A DNA stretch of 64,000 nt from Aquilaria yunnanensis (Eukaryota > Streptophyta > Magnoliopsida > Malvales > Thymelaeaceae): positions 69,317,751-69,381,750 of the forward strand of contig CM077596.1 in assembly GCA_039654915.1 (NCBI GenBank). The letters run 5' to 3'. The position numbers were made by a program, and so were the translations under genes. Positions 48,040 to 60,715 of the stretch are shown in pieces. The stretch's first letter is position 1; the number at the start of each line of letters is the position of its first letter. Under the pieces are notes generated by a model. The model was not told where the DNA came from, made no database searches, and saw nothing but the letters and a program-made list of their open reading frames with translations.

Positions 48040-48665
48040 CAATTCGTTTTAAATTAAATTAATTTAATTTAATATAATTTATTTTTATGTTTATATCTTT
48101 TTTATCTGAAATTAATTTTATTTAAAAATTAATATTATTTAGGTAAAATAATCTAGTTGAAACAAAATTTTTATGATACTATTAATTTTTTTATGAATTT
48201 TATTTTTTATGCATTAAAAAAGAAAAATTCATAAAAATTTAATGACATAATATAATTTTTGTTTTAAATGGATTATTATACCTTTATAATATTGGATTTC
48301 AAATGAAATTGGTTCTAGGTGAAAAAGATGTAAAAATAATAAATTCATTTTAACTTAAGTCAACTGACTTATTTTTACTTTTACACCTTTTTTGCCTGAA
48401 ACCAATTTCATTTGAAAGCCAATATTATATAGATGCAATAATCCATTTGAAAGTAAGTTTTCATGATGTTATTAAATTTTTATTTTTTTATGCCTTAAAC
48501 TAGAAAAATTCATAAAAATTTAGTAAGATTACAAAAATTGTATTTTCAATGGATTATTGCAACTACATAATATTTTTTTTTTAAATTAAAGTTTTGGGCA
48601 AAAAAGATGTAAGAATAAAAATAATATATTTTGAAGTCAATTAACTTAAGTTAAAACAAATTGGG
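48040..48665. mobile_element. Two abutting foldback MITEs
   Basis: Two related AT-rich hairpin elements lie head to tail (about 48040-48370 and 48350-48665). Both carry 'agaaaaattcataaaaattta' and arms containing the complement of 'cttttttgcctgaaa'. A third member lies at 60360-60715. No coding capacity. Confidence 0.65.
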
Positions 48666-48959
48666 TGTAAGTCATTTTAGATTAAGTTGACTTAAGTTAA
48701 AAAAAAATTGACTATAATTTTAAAAGTTCATAAAATTACCCTCCCATTTCATGCCTAGTAAGATTCGCTTCCATATACAAGAGCATTGATGCCCTTATTG
48801 TCTAAAAAAGAATGAAATACATTTAGTTTGGACCAGACTTATAAATATTCTGCAACTAATTATATCTTGATAGTTTAAATCTTGGAAATCAATCTCATTA
48901 AATTGAATAACATTTGACAAACATAGTTTAAAACTTACAAGTAAAGTTGCCATCTTCCT

Positions 48960-50400
48960 TTCAAGCCCCAATGTTGCCTTACCTTCTCAATTGGCTTTCA
49001 AAGATTTTATTCATGAGTCATTCGTATGTGGCCCTTCCATTTTTCAGTCCAAATGAAACCTTTTGATAGCAGTAGACCACTTCACCAGTCATGAAGTGGC
49101 CTTCTCCTCATCTTCTAGATTCATTGGGGTCTGGTAATAATTAATCACTGAAAGCGTCCATGAAGCTCAAGATGTTAAACTCAAGTGTGGAGTCCACCAG
49201 CTGGCCAATGGATAGTGGTGAATATGGATCCTTATGGCAAGCTTTATTCATGTGTGTGTAGTTAACACACATTCTCTAGTATCTGTTCTCCTTTCAGTCC
49301 AGGACAATGTTGACCAACCATTCCGAGGATAACACCTCACGAATGATCCCTACTTTTAGCAACTTCTAGACCCCTTCTCCAACGAATTCTTGTCACTCAA
49401 GGCTAATTACCTTTTTTTTTTTATTTGCTTTGCAGGATGAGTATCTGGCTCACTCCCAATTTGTGGGATGCCATCTCTGAATCAATTCTTATCATATCAT
49501 TTATAGACTAGGTAAAGATATCTATAGTAGCTCTAAAAAAGGTCATAAGGAATTTTTTAACTCGTCAAGCAAATCCTTTGCCACCTAGGGACTTTGTCTG
49601 AGGGCCAGTTCCATGCTTTTTGCTTCACCCTCCGAGGCGAGTTCCAAGGCTTTCCTCTTGGCCTTCTCATTGTCAAGATTCCCTTGGTGCTTTGGAGGGC
49701 ATTATTCTCGCATTTTTACTAATCGAGAGTCATGAAGAATCATTACATATGCCTTTTACCTTATTCCTATAACACATATATCCTTGCCTTTCCCCACGGG
49801 CTTACAAAGATCAAAGACATCGACTAGATATCAGAACAAATGTGAAATTGTACCTAAGTAGAATAACCCAACAAGGCATTTTAAGGAGATGACACATCTA
49901 ATACCCAGAATTTTGTTGTTTGAGGGTGTTATACCTCCGCTCAAGACCTAGAAAATAACCCACATCAACATCAAGGGCAAGCTAACCGTTCCCAAGGTAG
50001 GGGCCTTGTTTTTTTCGCTCACAATAGATGGATCTTTGCATAGGTTGGAGGAAAGACCTTTGTATGTTTAGTGGCTCCAGAGCATGGCTAAAGATAACAT
50101 TGACACTAACCCCTTTATCAATATAAACTCTTGTCACTTCAACAACAAATTAGTGTACGAGATCAAGACGAGGGACCTATCATTCCTCTTGATTTTGCAC
50201 CCTAAGTGCATCATTTAAAGCTGGGCAATCTCCCATTTTTTCCTCTCTCCCGAAGGACCCTTTGATCCTAGTGATCATCCCAACGGCTTCAAAGGGTCCA
50301 TCATGGTATAAATCCATCTTGCTTAAAGACCCTTCTCCGCATGCTTTTTTTATGCTCATAGGTTTGCTAGCCATGTCTTCGTGATGGCTCTACACATTTC
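48960..50400 (-). pseudogene. Decayed Ty3/Gypsy (Tat/Retand-like) polyprotein
   Basis: Minus-strand translation, interrupted by several stops, recovers the order of a Gypsy pol. A protease-like VYIDKGVSVNVIF lies near 50,110-50,150, then HKLGV with preceding TIDIFTS near 49,510. Reverse transcriptase pieces follow: SSEWLVNIVLD, RMCVNYTHMNKACHKDPY, QLVDST, LSFMDAFSD and YQKVSFGLKNGRATYE (about 49,340-49,020). Stops occur within and between these blocks, so it is dead. No LTRs were found, and the YxDD region and beyond are missing. Confidence 0.75.
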
Positions 50401-51129
50401 TTTTGGTATCGGGAAGAATGCCTCCTAAATCCTTTGCCACAACGGCTCCCATGGACCCTTCAGTTTGGCGTGTCTTCAAGCATTAAAGTGCTCACCCATC
50501 ATTACCATGAAAGGTAGGGGTAAGTCTGCGTCTTGATCCCCGCAACTCCCATAATCAACAATAGGCATTCTTTTTGCCCCCAATAAGGAGATAGCACTAA
50601 TTCCTCTTGGCTAGTTTCATTATTCAAATGTGATTCCCTAGGTCCCAACCATGTTTGGCTATTCCTATAAAAGGTGCCAAGTTGATATTTGAAGTATTTG
50701 GTAAAATGCCTGAGATGTATAAAAGGCTAGGGGACTTGAAACCAAAGGTGTTAAGCCTCGGATTTATGTATCCATAAAAGATCCTTTGATGCTTAAGTTA
50801 GTAAAGGTTTAAAAGAGATATTTCACTTAGTGAATATGTAGCCTAGTCGAGAGAATCCTTTGACTAGGAGGCCTCTTATAGGACCTAGGTGGTGGTGATT
50901 ATGGGGAATGGCTTTAACTATTACATTATCATCCCTAAGATTTTGTAGATCTCTATAGAGCATGTTACCAACTTCTTAATGGTCAACCCATCACTCTGTT
51001 ATCCAATGAACTCCTCATTTAAGGCACATATTCTTATCTTCAGATGGTACAGTAGTGGTGGATCGAAGCCCGCTTGGGTATTAGATGGTATCGTCTATAT
51101 TTATACCCTTCATTGAAGTAGAAAAACAA
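50401..51129. other. Probable further Gypsy remnant, unclear
   Basis: GC content and short minus-strand frames continue from the decayed element, but I cannot assign domains. Confidence 0.35.
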
Positions 51130-51139
51130 TTAAAAGTGG

Positions 51140-52270
51140 GGGTAAAATCCATATTTAGTCCCCCAACTTTAAGAGTCGTCCTAAAGTGATCCCTTAATTC
51201 TAAAAATGACTATTAAAGTCCTCTAAATTAACTAGCGTGTTCTATTTTGGTCCCTACCATCAGTTTTACCGTTGTTTCGGATGAAAATTGCCTACTTGGC
51301 ACCCATACTGCCACATGGCCACCTATTCCATGATAGTAAGTGACTAAACTGAAAGAATAAAAATTTTAGACCAAATTGATGCAAACGCATAATTCTAAGC
51401 TCCTAAGGCATAGTTTGACCCTAATAGGCCGCCGCCTACCTTCGTCGAGCACTCCACCGCCGGCCCTCCCTCGATTCCCACTCCTTTGCCGTCCACCAAG
51501 TCCTCGATCCATCTTCTTTCTCTCTCCTCTCCTTTAACCTCCCTTCCTTTCGACCCTGTCGTGATTTTTGGCCAACAGCAGTGCCCAAATCACGATTTCA
51601 CCGGCAACAAGGTTGATTTAGGTGAACGGCGGACTTCGGCCCCAAATTTCTCTCCTTTCGCATTTTCTGCTTTGTCCTTTCTCTTTTCTCGTCCCCTTTG
51701 TTCCCACTATCGGCCAACGCCTCCGCGATCTCTGCCTCAACGGTGGCTCGATAACCTGACGTCATTCTTCTCAAAGTACCCAATAGCGTCCGACGGAGAA
51801 TCGAGAAGAACTCGTTCTTCTATTTCTCGTTCATTTCTTCGCTGCTCCTCGCGATTGGTTGACTCAATCACAGTTCAAGGGAAGAAGAGAGGGAGAGGCA
51901 TAGGTGGCTGACGGTGTATCGATGGAGAGGGGGTCGGAGTGGGCGGCGTCGACTGTTTGAATTGGAGAAGGTTTGGGGAAAAAGATTTAGGTTAAACTAT
52001 CTCTTAGGACCTTTGGATTATGCATTTACGTCATTTTAGTCAGATATTTATTTTTCTTTCAATTTAGCCATTTACTGTCATGAAAAGGGCAGTCACGTGG
52101 CAGTATGGTTGCCACGTAGGCAATTTCCATCCAAAATGACGGCAGAACTGACAGTAGAGACTAAAATAGGATCATTAATTGAGTTAAGAGACTTTAATAG
52201 TCACTTTTACAGTTAATGGACCACTTTAGGATGACCCTTAAACTTATGGGACTAAATATGGATTCTACCC
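51140..52270. mobile_element. Non-autonomous Mutator-like element, copy 2
   Basis: Long TIRs of about 250 bp begin GGGTAAAATCC at 51140 and end GGATTCTACCC at 52270; both arms contain ACTATTAAAGTC and GCCTACNTGGCA-type stretches. Flanks TTAAAAGTGG (51130-51139) and TTAAAAGCGG (52271-52280) form a 10-bp duplication with one mismatch. The core (about 51420-51960) is GC-rich and includes a 141-codon plus-strand ORF starting MPSTKSSIHL that I do not recognise. No transposase. A captured gene fragment is possible but unproven. Confidence 0.85.
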
Positions 52271-52280
52271 TTAAAAGCGG

Positions 52281-53164
52281 CGATACAAAAAAGAATCAGA
52301 AGAGTACAAATGATTTTATAAAAATGTGATTAACTTTAATATTTAATTAGGTGATAGTTTTATAAAATTTAAAATTTCCGAGGTATAGGTGGGCAACTAG
52401 CTCGATTTTTTATCTTCCCGTTCTAAGATCGGGGGAACAACCGTGTTAAAAAATTTTAAAAAAAAAAAATTAATAAAGCAGGGCTAGGAATGACCCGATC
52501 GGTTAGAAAAACGCACATGGAATTAATTAGAAGCACTTGGCAATGAAAAAGTTACACGAGAAAGTGTCAGCATTGGTGGTCGGTGAAGCAGAATCCTGTG
52601 AAAATGGTAAACTGTATCAGTATGTGGGAGGCAAACAAGTGAATGGACTGGGGGCTGCCATTAAAATTAATAATTTCTGTAGAGATTAAACAAAACCTGA
52701 AAATTTAGCCAGAGGAGTGGACTAAAGTATGCATGTGCTAGTGTACAAAGATAAGACGTGCCATACCATCAATCAGTATTACCGAGGTTTGGACCAAAAT
52801 CAATTGATACCTCATAGAGTATTATATATGCTTGCTCCCAAACAAACGTCAATGGCCATGGGACCAGCACCAGCAGATCTCTCCTGTCCTCCCACGGCCA
52901 GTCTCTCTATCATTGGTTAATTATACTATAAGTTAATCAAATCGTCCTCCTCATTTCATACCTAGCTTAGCTAGCTAACAAGATTCCATTCCGTGATCTC
53001 CAGTAAACAAGCGGATGCTTCTGTCAAAAAATATATATATAGCTAGCAATTGACCAACGTATGTATGTTGATCCCATTAAGAAACAAATTCATGCCTTGG
53101 CTAAATATATATTTAGAGAAGACGTACGTACAAGGCGCACTTCCAGTTCCATGGCATAAGTTTA
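52281..53164. other. Intergenic, includes duplicate segment copy B
   Basis: Bases about 52570-53000 are the partner of 47715-48039 and 48722-48800. Otherwise no gene. Confidence 0.5.
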
Positions 53165-53173
53165 TTTTCCATT

Positions 53174-54219
53174 GGACTAAATGCTTATGTGGTCTCCTAA
53201 GTTTAGTGACTTGCATGAGTTAGTCCTTAAAGGTTGACTCATCATAACTTAGTCCCCCAAGTTAGATAAATATGCGACTTAATCTTGAAAATTTGAGAGT
53301 GTGTGCAACTTAGTCCCTTAAATGATATAGGTTGTCACGTGACCATGACACTATTAGGCCTCTTTCCCTTTCTGGCCATCCGTCGGTGATCTTCCGACCA
53401 AATCCTGCCATATGGCTCGGCTCGCCAGTGACATCTTTTCTTGGAAATCTAGCCTCACCTTTCGCTGCCAACCTTTGCTTTATTGAATCAAACGCCGGCC
53501 TCTCCTCTTCCCCCGCCCCTAGTTGTCGGGTGTTCACCCTGCCTTCCTTTTCCATCTTCGCGACGCTACAGCAGCTTATTTCTAAGGATCGCAGTCTTCC
53601 TCACCCCGCACAGCCTTCCTCCCGCTGCCACTAGCAACTCCTTTTCTCAAAATCACAACTGTCGCGAGTCTTGCGAACACCCCAGCCCACATACTCCATC
53701 AATCGGAGAATGGAAACAAAGGACTTTCACTCTCCAGGGACTGGTGAACACCAAGAAATCATTTCCCTTTATCAATTTCGCACACACAAGATTCAATTTC
53801 AAAAATTAAATTTAGGGTTCGTAAGGAACTTTCAAAAACCATATTTGATTCGAATCATAATTGAAACAAACCATACAAAATTGAGCCTAAAACTATGGGG
53901 CTATTGTTGTGCGGCCCAAATACTACAAAACCGAGTCAAGCACTAGTGATTTTCGAGAACGGTGGAGCCAGGAGAACTTTGGGAGCATTCGGTCTCAAAA
54001 GAAAATTTTCAAGTTTTATGGTTTCTGGTGACCCGTATTCTAACCCAATTCCTCCCACCTTGTCCAAGTGGACTAAGTAATGTCATCTATCATGTCATCC
54101 AATTAGGGACTAAGTCACAATATTTATCAAACTTGAAGAATTAAGTCGCGATGAGTCACACTTTAGGGATTAACTCATGCAAGTCACCAAACTTAAGAGA
54201 CCACAGGCGCATTTAGGCC
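53174..54219. mobile_element. Non-autonomous Mutator-like element, copy 3
   Basis: TIRs of about 160 bp: the left starts GGACTAAATGC (53174) and the right ends GCATTTAGGCC (54219). Both arms share GTGACTTGCATGAGTTA. The 9-bp flanks TTTTCCATT (53165-53173) and TTTTTCATT (54220-54228) differ once. The core (about 53345-53700) is GC-richer with overlapping short ORFs on both strands and no known domain. It has the same architecture as copies 1 and 2 but a different TIR sequence. Confidence 0.85.
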
Positions 54220-54590
54220 TTTTTCATTTATATATGCCGAGATATATACTCCCTATATATTATATAGGTACGTTACCATAGATGAGGATGACAGGACCTT
54301 AGAGGCCAAATCAAATATTACTGAAAATTCAAGCATATACATAGATAGGATAATTCCATCATAAACACGCTCAGCTTACTAATTAAACTGGATATCTCTA
54401 CTTCTCCGGATGCAAGCCCATTCAACTTCAATTGAACCAGACTGCTCCTACCTTTCAGCCAACTTATTATTATTTTTTTTTCTAAATTGCCTATTCTACT
54501 GGCAGGTGTAATTAACAGATTTTTTTCCCCTGTAATTTAACTTTTCCGATGAAAAGTTTGTTACAACTGAGTGTAGACGGCTTAGATTGA

Positions 54591-55408
54591 TCAAACTGGA
54601 GACGACGTCGTTTCAAGATCACTGCCATTATTCAAAGCCAGAGAGTTGCCGAATTCGGAGGTAACGTCCAGAAAATAAAGCAGGAAGACGAGGACAAGGC
54701 ACGAGAGAGCCATGGGGATGGGCCCGAATATCCACAAAAACATAGGAAAAGAGAAGTAGAACGCCCGCAGGCCCAACGACCAGAAAAAGCTGCCTCGGTT
54801 GACGGTGTTGGCCACATAGTCCGCCGTCAGCTGGTGGTCATGGCGATGCGGCGACATCTTCTTCAAGGGCACGTTGATGAGGATGCTGGCGTGACTGTAG
54901 TACCTTATCGACTGAACGTTAAGTAAGAAGGCCACCAGGAAGCATATCAGAATCATGAAAAACTTGATCGAGAGGGCAATATCGCTCCGGTTACCCAGGA
55001 CGAGCCACGTGGAGTATATGTCGCCGGTGGAGCCGGTCATTAGGACGGCGATGAGCGAGCTGAGCATGATCGCCGTCGATGCCAATAGTGTCGACGCCAT
55101 TATGTTGTTCCTCAGTGTCTGCACCGCCAGGACTCCATTTTTTCCAACTTCCTAAAATCAAAACCATCCTACGAATTACTCATGAGAATGAATCAATAAT
55201 CGAATTGGAAGAAGAAGAAATAAGAACGGGTTGCGGGGATTGGAACCTCCATCATGGCCTGGACCCAGAAGCGGCGGTTGATGGCGTTGATGCCAATGAC
55301 GGTCTTGGTGGGGTGCTTGATGATGCGGTAGAGAAGCCATAGATGATACGCCAGCATTGCGAACATGCCCAATGGAACCAGAAAATAATCTACATATTTC
55401 TTCTCCAT
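54591..55408 (-). CDS. DUF599 family membrane protein
   Basis: Two exons on the minus strand, 55408-55247 and 55151-54591, give 240 residues. The N-terminus MEKKYVDYFLVPLGMFAMLAYHLW holds the first membrane span, followed by the family motif region INAINRRFWVQAMM. Further spans lie at about 70-96 (STLLASTAIMLSSLIAVLM), 108-132 (FFMILICFLVAFLLNV), and two near 180-222. The RxFWxxGLRAFYFSFP-type stretch (FFWSLGLRAFYFSFPMFLW) is typical. Plant DUF599 proteins are integral membrane proteins of unknown function. Length and the single intron position fit the family. The start is the ATG before EKKYVDYF, not the upstream one in the same frame. Confidence 0.9.
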
Positions 55409-55567
55409 CCGATCAGATCCTTGGCGGTGCTGGAGGGAATGAAGGAAGATGACGAGAGAGAGATCCAAAATTTTAGTGGTGGTGGAGAGACTGAAGGAAG
55501 ATGATGAGAGAGAGTGAATCCAAGTTGGATACGGATGCTTCAAGCACGAGAGAGAGAGAGAAGCGAA

Positions 55568-55575
55568 TTTATAAA
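55568..55575 (-). promoter_or_regulatory. Possible TATA box of DUF599 gene
   Basis: TTTATAAA lies about 160 bp upstream of the start codon, within a region with (GA)n tracts (55551-55562). Position and context are plausible; no experimental support. Confidence 0.4.
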
Positions 55576-55883
55576 CAGAGAGATGAAAACAGACAGGTGT
55601 ATGAGATCTTCAACTCAGGGCAGGGGTACCATGTTTCCGCCCAGTGGTAGCCGAGTCACAGTCAGTGATGGCAGACAAACTTCTCTCTCAGATTAAAATA
55701 TTGTCATTCTAACAACATAGAACGCATGGATCCGTATCTGGGGAGGGGGAGAGTACTTTGTTTTTTTGTCATTTTTTAAATAGCAAAATTGTACGAAGAT
55801 TGTTTCGAATTTTCGGGTTTACTGCACTTCATCATCGGAGGTCTCCGTTATATTATAATTTGTCCATCTTTTTAAAAAATTAT

Positions 55884-56120
55884 GCTCCCACTCTCAGATT
55901 TTTTTTATTATTTACTTTTTAATAATTAATTTATAATTTTTTATTTTTAATATTTTAGTATATAAATGAAAATTTTAATTTTATATACGAATGATAAAAT
56001 CAAGCCTATAATTTCTAAATATATTTTTTTAATCTTTTCTAATAAATAATAATATGAATAAATTTAAGTTAAATCATTCAAAAAAAGTCAAATGAAGTAA
56101 AGATAGTGGGACGGAAGGAG
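55884..56120. mobile_element. Degraded Stowaway-like MITE
   Basis: The right end reads GGGACGGAAGGAG followed by TA. The left end GCTCCCACTCTCAG is a degraded inverted partner. The interior 'ttatttttaatattttagtatataaat' is shared with 59965-60156, so both belong to one family. Confidence 0.6.
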
Positions 56121-56939
56121 TACATTTTGCCTCAGCCTTAAATTTTACGTCTTAAAAATAATTATTTTACATTTATAGAAAAAAATTGATAATTTAAAAT
56201 ATATTAATCAACTATTAAAAAAATATATTATATAGATTGAAATTACTGAAAATGACTACTATATAATTAAATTAAGATTTTAGAAGTTGTTGTCGAAAGT
56301 AGGGGGGCAAGTTTAATATAGCCCCCCAATCAACCCTAAAGTTTAATTATATAGTCCCCCAATCAACCATAAAGTTTACTTATATACTCCCCAATCAAAT
56401 CACGTTTGTCTAAACGAGTAACTATTATTTAATATTTGTTACATGATTTGTTAATTTGTTGTCAAATCCCTCATACATCTTACCTAAGCTCATCATTTTA
56501 TAAAAGTTATGAGTCTGTTTCCCATTAAATTTAATCTCACATTATCAATATTATTTGAAAACTAGTTTTATATATGTTAAATAGAAACTTGAATTAATAA
56601 ATATTTTCAGAAATTAATTTAACTTTTTTTATTTTTTTCTTGCGGAATCTGAAAAAAAAAATTAATGGGGAATTTGATGAATCCACTTTGTCGGCTAGGC
56701 GCAAGAACAACCACAAATTAAACTGTTGGTTGTGACTTGTGAGGATCGAAGGACTGTTTTGGGCAGGATGTGAAAATTTGTAGCTTAATTATGTGGCAAA
56801 AGGGTAAGCTTAGTTTAATGTTATCTTTTCATTTTTTTCATAAATATCATAGATAGTGTATAATACAAGCATGTTAATTAGACATGTTTATTTATTTATT
56901 TATTTACAAAAGATGCTTCATTTCTAATTAAAAGTGAGT

Positions 56940-57500
56940 CAGACGACATACTACAACCCAATGATGGCATAAAATTCTAAGGAACAATAGTAATATAAAA
57001 CTGGTCATAAAAATGCTATTTGTTCCTGTAACTTCCAGGTAAGCCAGGTAAATTTGAGGTATAGAACTCACAAATAACCGGAATAAAGCCAATGGCAGAA
57101 CGATAATAACTAAGCAATGATGGAACCAACCAGACATCAAAAGTTTGAATAAGACTGTCTATGATAAAAAAGACAACCAATAAAACCTAAAAAAATAAAG
57201 ATTGCCGTTATTCTATATAATCACCTTCATATTTATTGTCAAATGTCGTGACATTCCAATATAGCCAAGATTTCAGTAAATCAAAAAGAAAACTTAAATC
57301 CTGTGCTGTTCGCTTTCAATTGAAGATATATCTTGTAAGAGTCATAAATCACTTTCAAACACCAAGATTTAAATGACATTGCATCAACCATAAATTTTAA
57401 TAAATAATGTTGGATAAGACAAGTCTAATAATAATAAAAAATGAAATGAGACTGGCCAGAGTCCGAATCTGGCAAAAAATGGCAAATAATAGTGAGGGAG
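56940..57500. repeat. Dispersed repeat of unknown type, copy B
   Basis: Partner of 12590-13080, same orientation, with many substitutions. The minus strand keeps a 70-codon hydrophobic ORF at 57140-56928. No known domain recognised. Confidence 0.5.
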
Positions 57501-58419
57501 AGTAGACATGTTTGTTTTATGTTGTTCTTTAAACTAATAATAAGTACAATAACAAACATTTGTAAGCTTTACTGAATTAAAATAATATGTTTAGAAAAAT
57601 ATGCCCAATAAAGTAAAACTAAAAAATATTTTAAAAATATTATAGCATTTTAGATGGCAAAGTCGAACTCGAACCATCCATCCCTAGCTAATCTGCTCAA
57701 ATAAGCGTGGTAGAACTATAGAGATGGGGAGAGGTTTTTGAAGTAATTCTGAAAGGGAAAAGTCCGCACTTTTGTTATTAGTATTATTATTATTATTTGC
57801 CAAAGTCATAAAATTTCTTATTTTTTCTAAAACGGTCTTAAAATTTTGCCAAAGTATTAACAATTAGTTATGTAATTACTAAAAGACAGTTATTGGAATA
57901 GGAACACAATTTATAAAGAGAAAAACTGATAATTTAAGTTATTTATTAACTCTAAAAAAATTATTTCATAGTTTGAATTAATAGTAATAGGAAGATATAT
58001 AGTTGCAGAATAATTTAAATTTAAATTTTGAAAAAAATTCATTTTAAAAAAATTGATCATTTATAGAATTGTTTATACAATCATAAAATTTTAGGACTTA
58101 TTTAAAAAAGTGAAATGTTCAAGATTAATGCAGTTGCGAAATTTTAGGAGTTATCTAAAATGTTAGCATTAAAATATGAAAATATCTAAATGCACTTTTC
58201 TTTAATTTTGTAGGTGAAGATAACGTAGTTGAAGATAACGTAGTGCCACTTCATTTAATTCGGCTCCAAGCCTTCAATTGCAATTTTAGCGACATGTATG
58301 CTTTTTGTCCTTAAGCTGGTTTTCATCGCCGGTTGCACTCCAATGCTGGTCTTTTGCATCATAAAAAAAGTTTCCCAGTATGCGATACTTAATTACATTT
58401 CCAATTTATCATCAATGGA

Positions 58420-58466
<47 letters not shown>

Positions 58467-59900
58467 TTTGTTTTCAATAATCAGAGGTAGAGTATGTATT
58501 AGTGTTTGCAAGAAAAAGAGGTGGATGGGAGGCCTCAAATTTCAATTGTGGCTGGGGGAGGCCTGTGTCCAACCAGTTAGATTAGGTTAGTGTTGATAAA
58601 TAACATAATTAGAAATAATCTTTTGGTACATTAATAAAATCAGAAAGAAACCAGCAAGAAGTAAAAGGAACTCCTTGCTTATCTCCAAGCAACAAGTTCC
58701 CCGACCATTTGTTAGAAAATCTTATTAAAGTTTAAACTAGTTCAAAATTGAATGACCTTAATTAGCTATAAAGCCATCACGGCAATTGCCTTCACGGGCA
58801 ATACAGAAGTCATGTGAGTTTCATGTTGTGTTGTAAGAGCTAGACCGTACTGGTTAGTTCATTCTTATTGTCTTTGACGGCTTGGCTATCAATTCATTAG
58901 ATATTTGATCAATATTAATCAAATCGTTCAAAACTGTATAAACCCATTTAAACTGGTGAACCATGAACTATGAACCGTTAGTAGTCTCCTTAATAATCTC
59001 TTTTTTTCTTTTGCAGCCTTTCGTTAGTCCAGTTGTACTTGTCAAATCTCTTCTTAATTTGTTTTTTCGGTTTCTGATTTGTGTTGTGTCCCTTCCCTTT
59101 CAAGTTTTTGCTTCTCTCTTTCTTCTTTTCCGTCTGTTTTTTTTTTTTTCTGTTTTTAGCTCGACACAATCTTCAAGTCCCATCATGTTATTAGTGCCTA
59201 TATATTTATTAAAGTAATTAATTTTTTTTTTATCATTTTTTTCATATGTAGCAATAAAAAGGAAAATAAAAGAACATCTAACTTTTTCAAAAAAAATATT
59301 TTGACAATACTTTTTAAACTTTTTAAGTATAAAGTTTTAATAAACATATAATTTGTGGAAATAATCACTAATAATTCAGTTTTAAAAATTATTACCAAAC
59401 ACAAGATTTTAAATGAGCTTCAAGCTTTATCAAATGCGAGTAAGCCTGGCCTGAAGAAGATCCCATTTGACCAAAATACTAAAATACTGTCATTGGTATT
59501 GAGTTCCCATTGACCGCCAACATATCCATCTTGATTGAGCAATACAAAATATCATATAATTCTTAACATTATATGCTAGACGTCTCGTAGCTCCCTTAAT
59601 TCAGACACGAGCTAAACATTAACTTCCTATGAATGCCCTTCACAACAATCTTTAATCCGGAAAAGTCGGCAAACGAATAACAACCGAGAAGATATTAAGA
59701 ATGAACTTATTCTCACGTCATTTTTCTAATGCGTCAATCTAAGCTAATGCAAAAATCTAAAGTAAAAGCTTCAGAAAAAAAAAATAGCGAAAAAAAACCG
59801 GGACAAAGTTGGCCCGGCGGAGAATGCGGCAGCCCACAAGCTGGTGTCTTCGGCCTAAGGTCCAACCTAGCCTTACTGCCTCTCTTAGCCCACATATATA

Positions 59901-59955
<55 letters not shown>

Positions 59956-59964
59956 ATTTTCAGT
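57501..59964. other. AT-rich intergenic region with microsatellites
   Basis: (ATT)n at about 58421-58463 and (TG)n then (AG)n at about 59899-59952. Part of 57900-58120 resembles the repeat at 56120-56300. No genes. Confidence 0.6.
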
Positions 59965-60156
59965 AATTAATCTATAATTTTTTATTTTTATTTTTAGTAT
60001 ATAAATAAAAAAAATTGTATATAAATGATAAATAAAAACCTATTATTTCTAAATATATATTTTCTAAATTTTTTTCTAACAACCAATAATATAAATAAAT
60101 TCAAGTTAAACTATGACTAAAAGTCAACTGTTTCAAACAACATGGGACGGAGGGAG
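59965..60156. mobile_element. Truncated Stowaway-like MITE
   Basis: The right terminus GGGACGGAGGGAG with adjacent TA ends at 60156. The left terminus is missing; the sequence runs directly into the (AG)n tract. The interior matches 55884-56120. Confidence 0.65.
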
Positions 60157-60359
60157 TATTTACGACAATGATCCGTGTTGTTGGGGGAAAATTACTGGGA
60201 CAAACATGGCCACATGCGGTACAGTATTAATCTTTGGCCCAAGTACATTCTGTTACAACAAGGATCAGCTTATTAGAAGCCCAATGAGGTAACAGCTCTC
60301 TCAAAAGTGAAAACGGGCCATGTAGCCCAAACTCAAAATTTTTATTTTACTAATTAAAG

Positions 60360-60715
60360 GACAATTCATTTTAACTTAAATTAAATTTATTTTTTTTATT
60401 TAGAACTAATTTCATTTGAAAGTCAATAGTAAAAAGGTCCAATAATTCATTGAAAATCCTTAAAAAATAATTCATTGAAAATACAATTTTTATAATCTTA
60501 ATATTTTTTTTGGAATTTTTTTAAATGCCTGAAAATAGAAAAATTCATAAAAATTTAATAAATTTATGAAAATTTACTTTAAAATGGATTACTATATCTG
60601 TAAAATATTAAATTTCAAATAAAATTAGTTTTCGGGTAAAAAGGATGTAAAAATAAGAATAAAACATTTTAGATTAAGTTAACTTAAGTTAAAATAAATT
60701 GACTCTAAGTTATAG
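60360..60715. mobile_element. Foldback MITE, third member of the 48040 family
   Basis: The arms begin 'attttaacttaaattaaattt' on the left and its inverted relative on the right, with pairing along most of its length. The interior 'agaaaaattcataaaaattta' is shared with 48040-48665. Confidence 0.65.

Noticed and set aside
51486..51911. 141-codon ORF as an independent gene
   Set aside because: Lies wholly inside a Mutator-like element, with no recognised domain or introns; kept only as element content.
52571..53000. Calling the 52.5-53.0 kb and 47.7 kb segments definite LTRs of the Gypsy relic
   Set aside because: Terminal TG/CA ends, a primer site and a target duplication could not be shown by eye.
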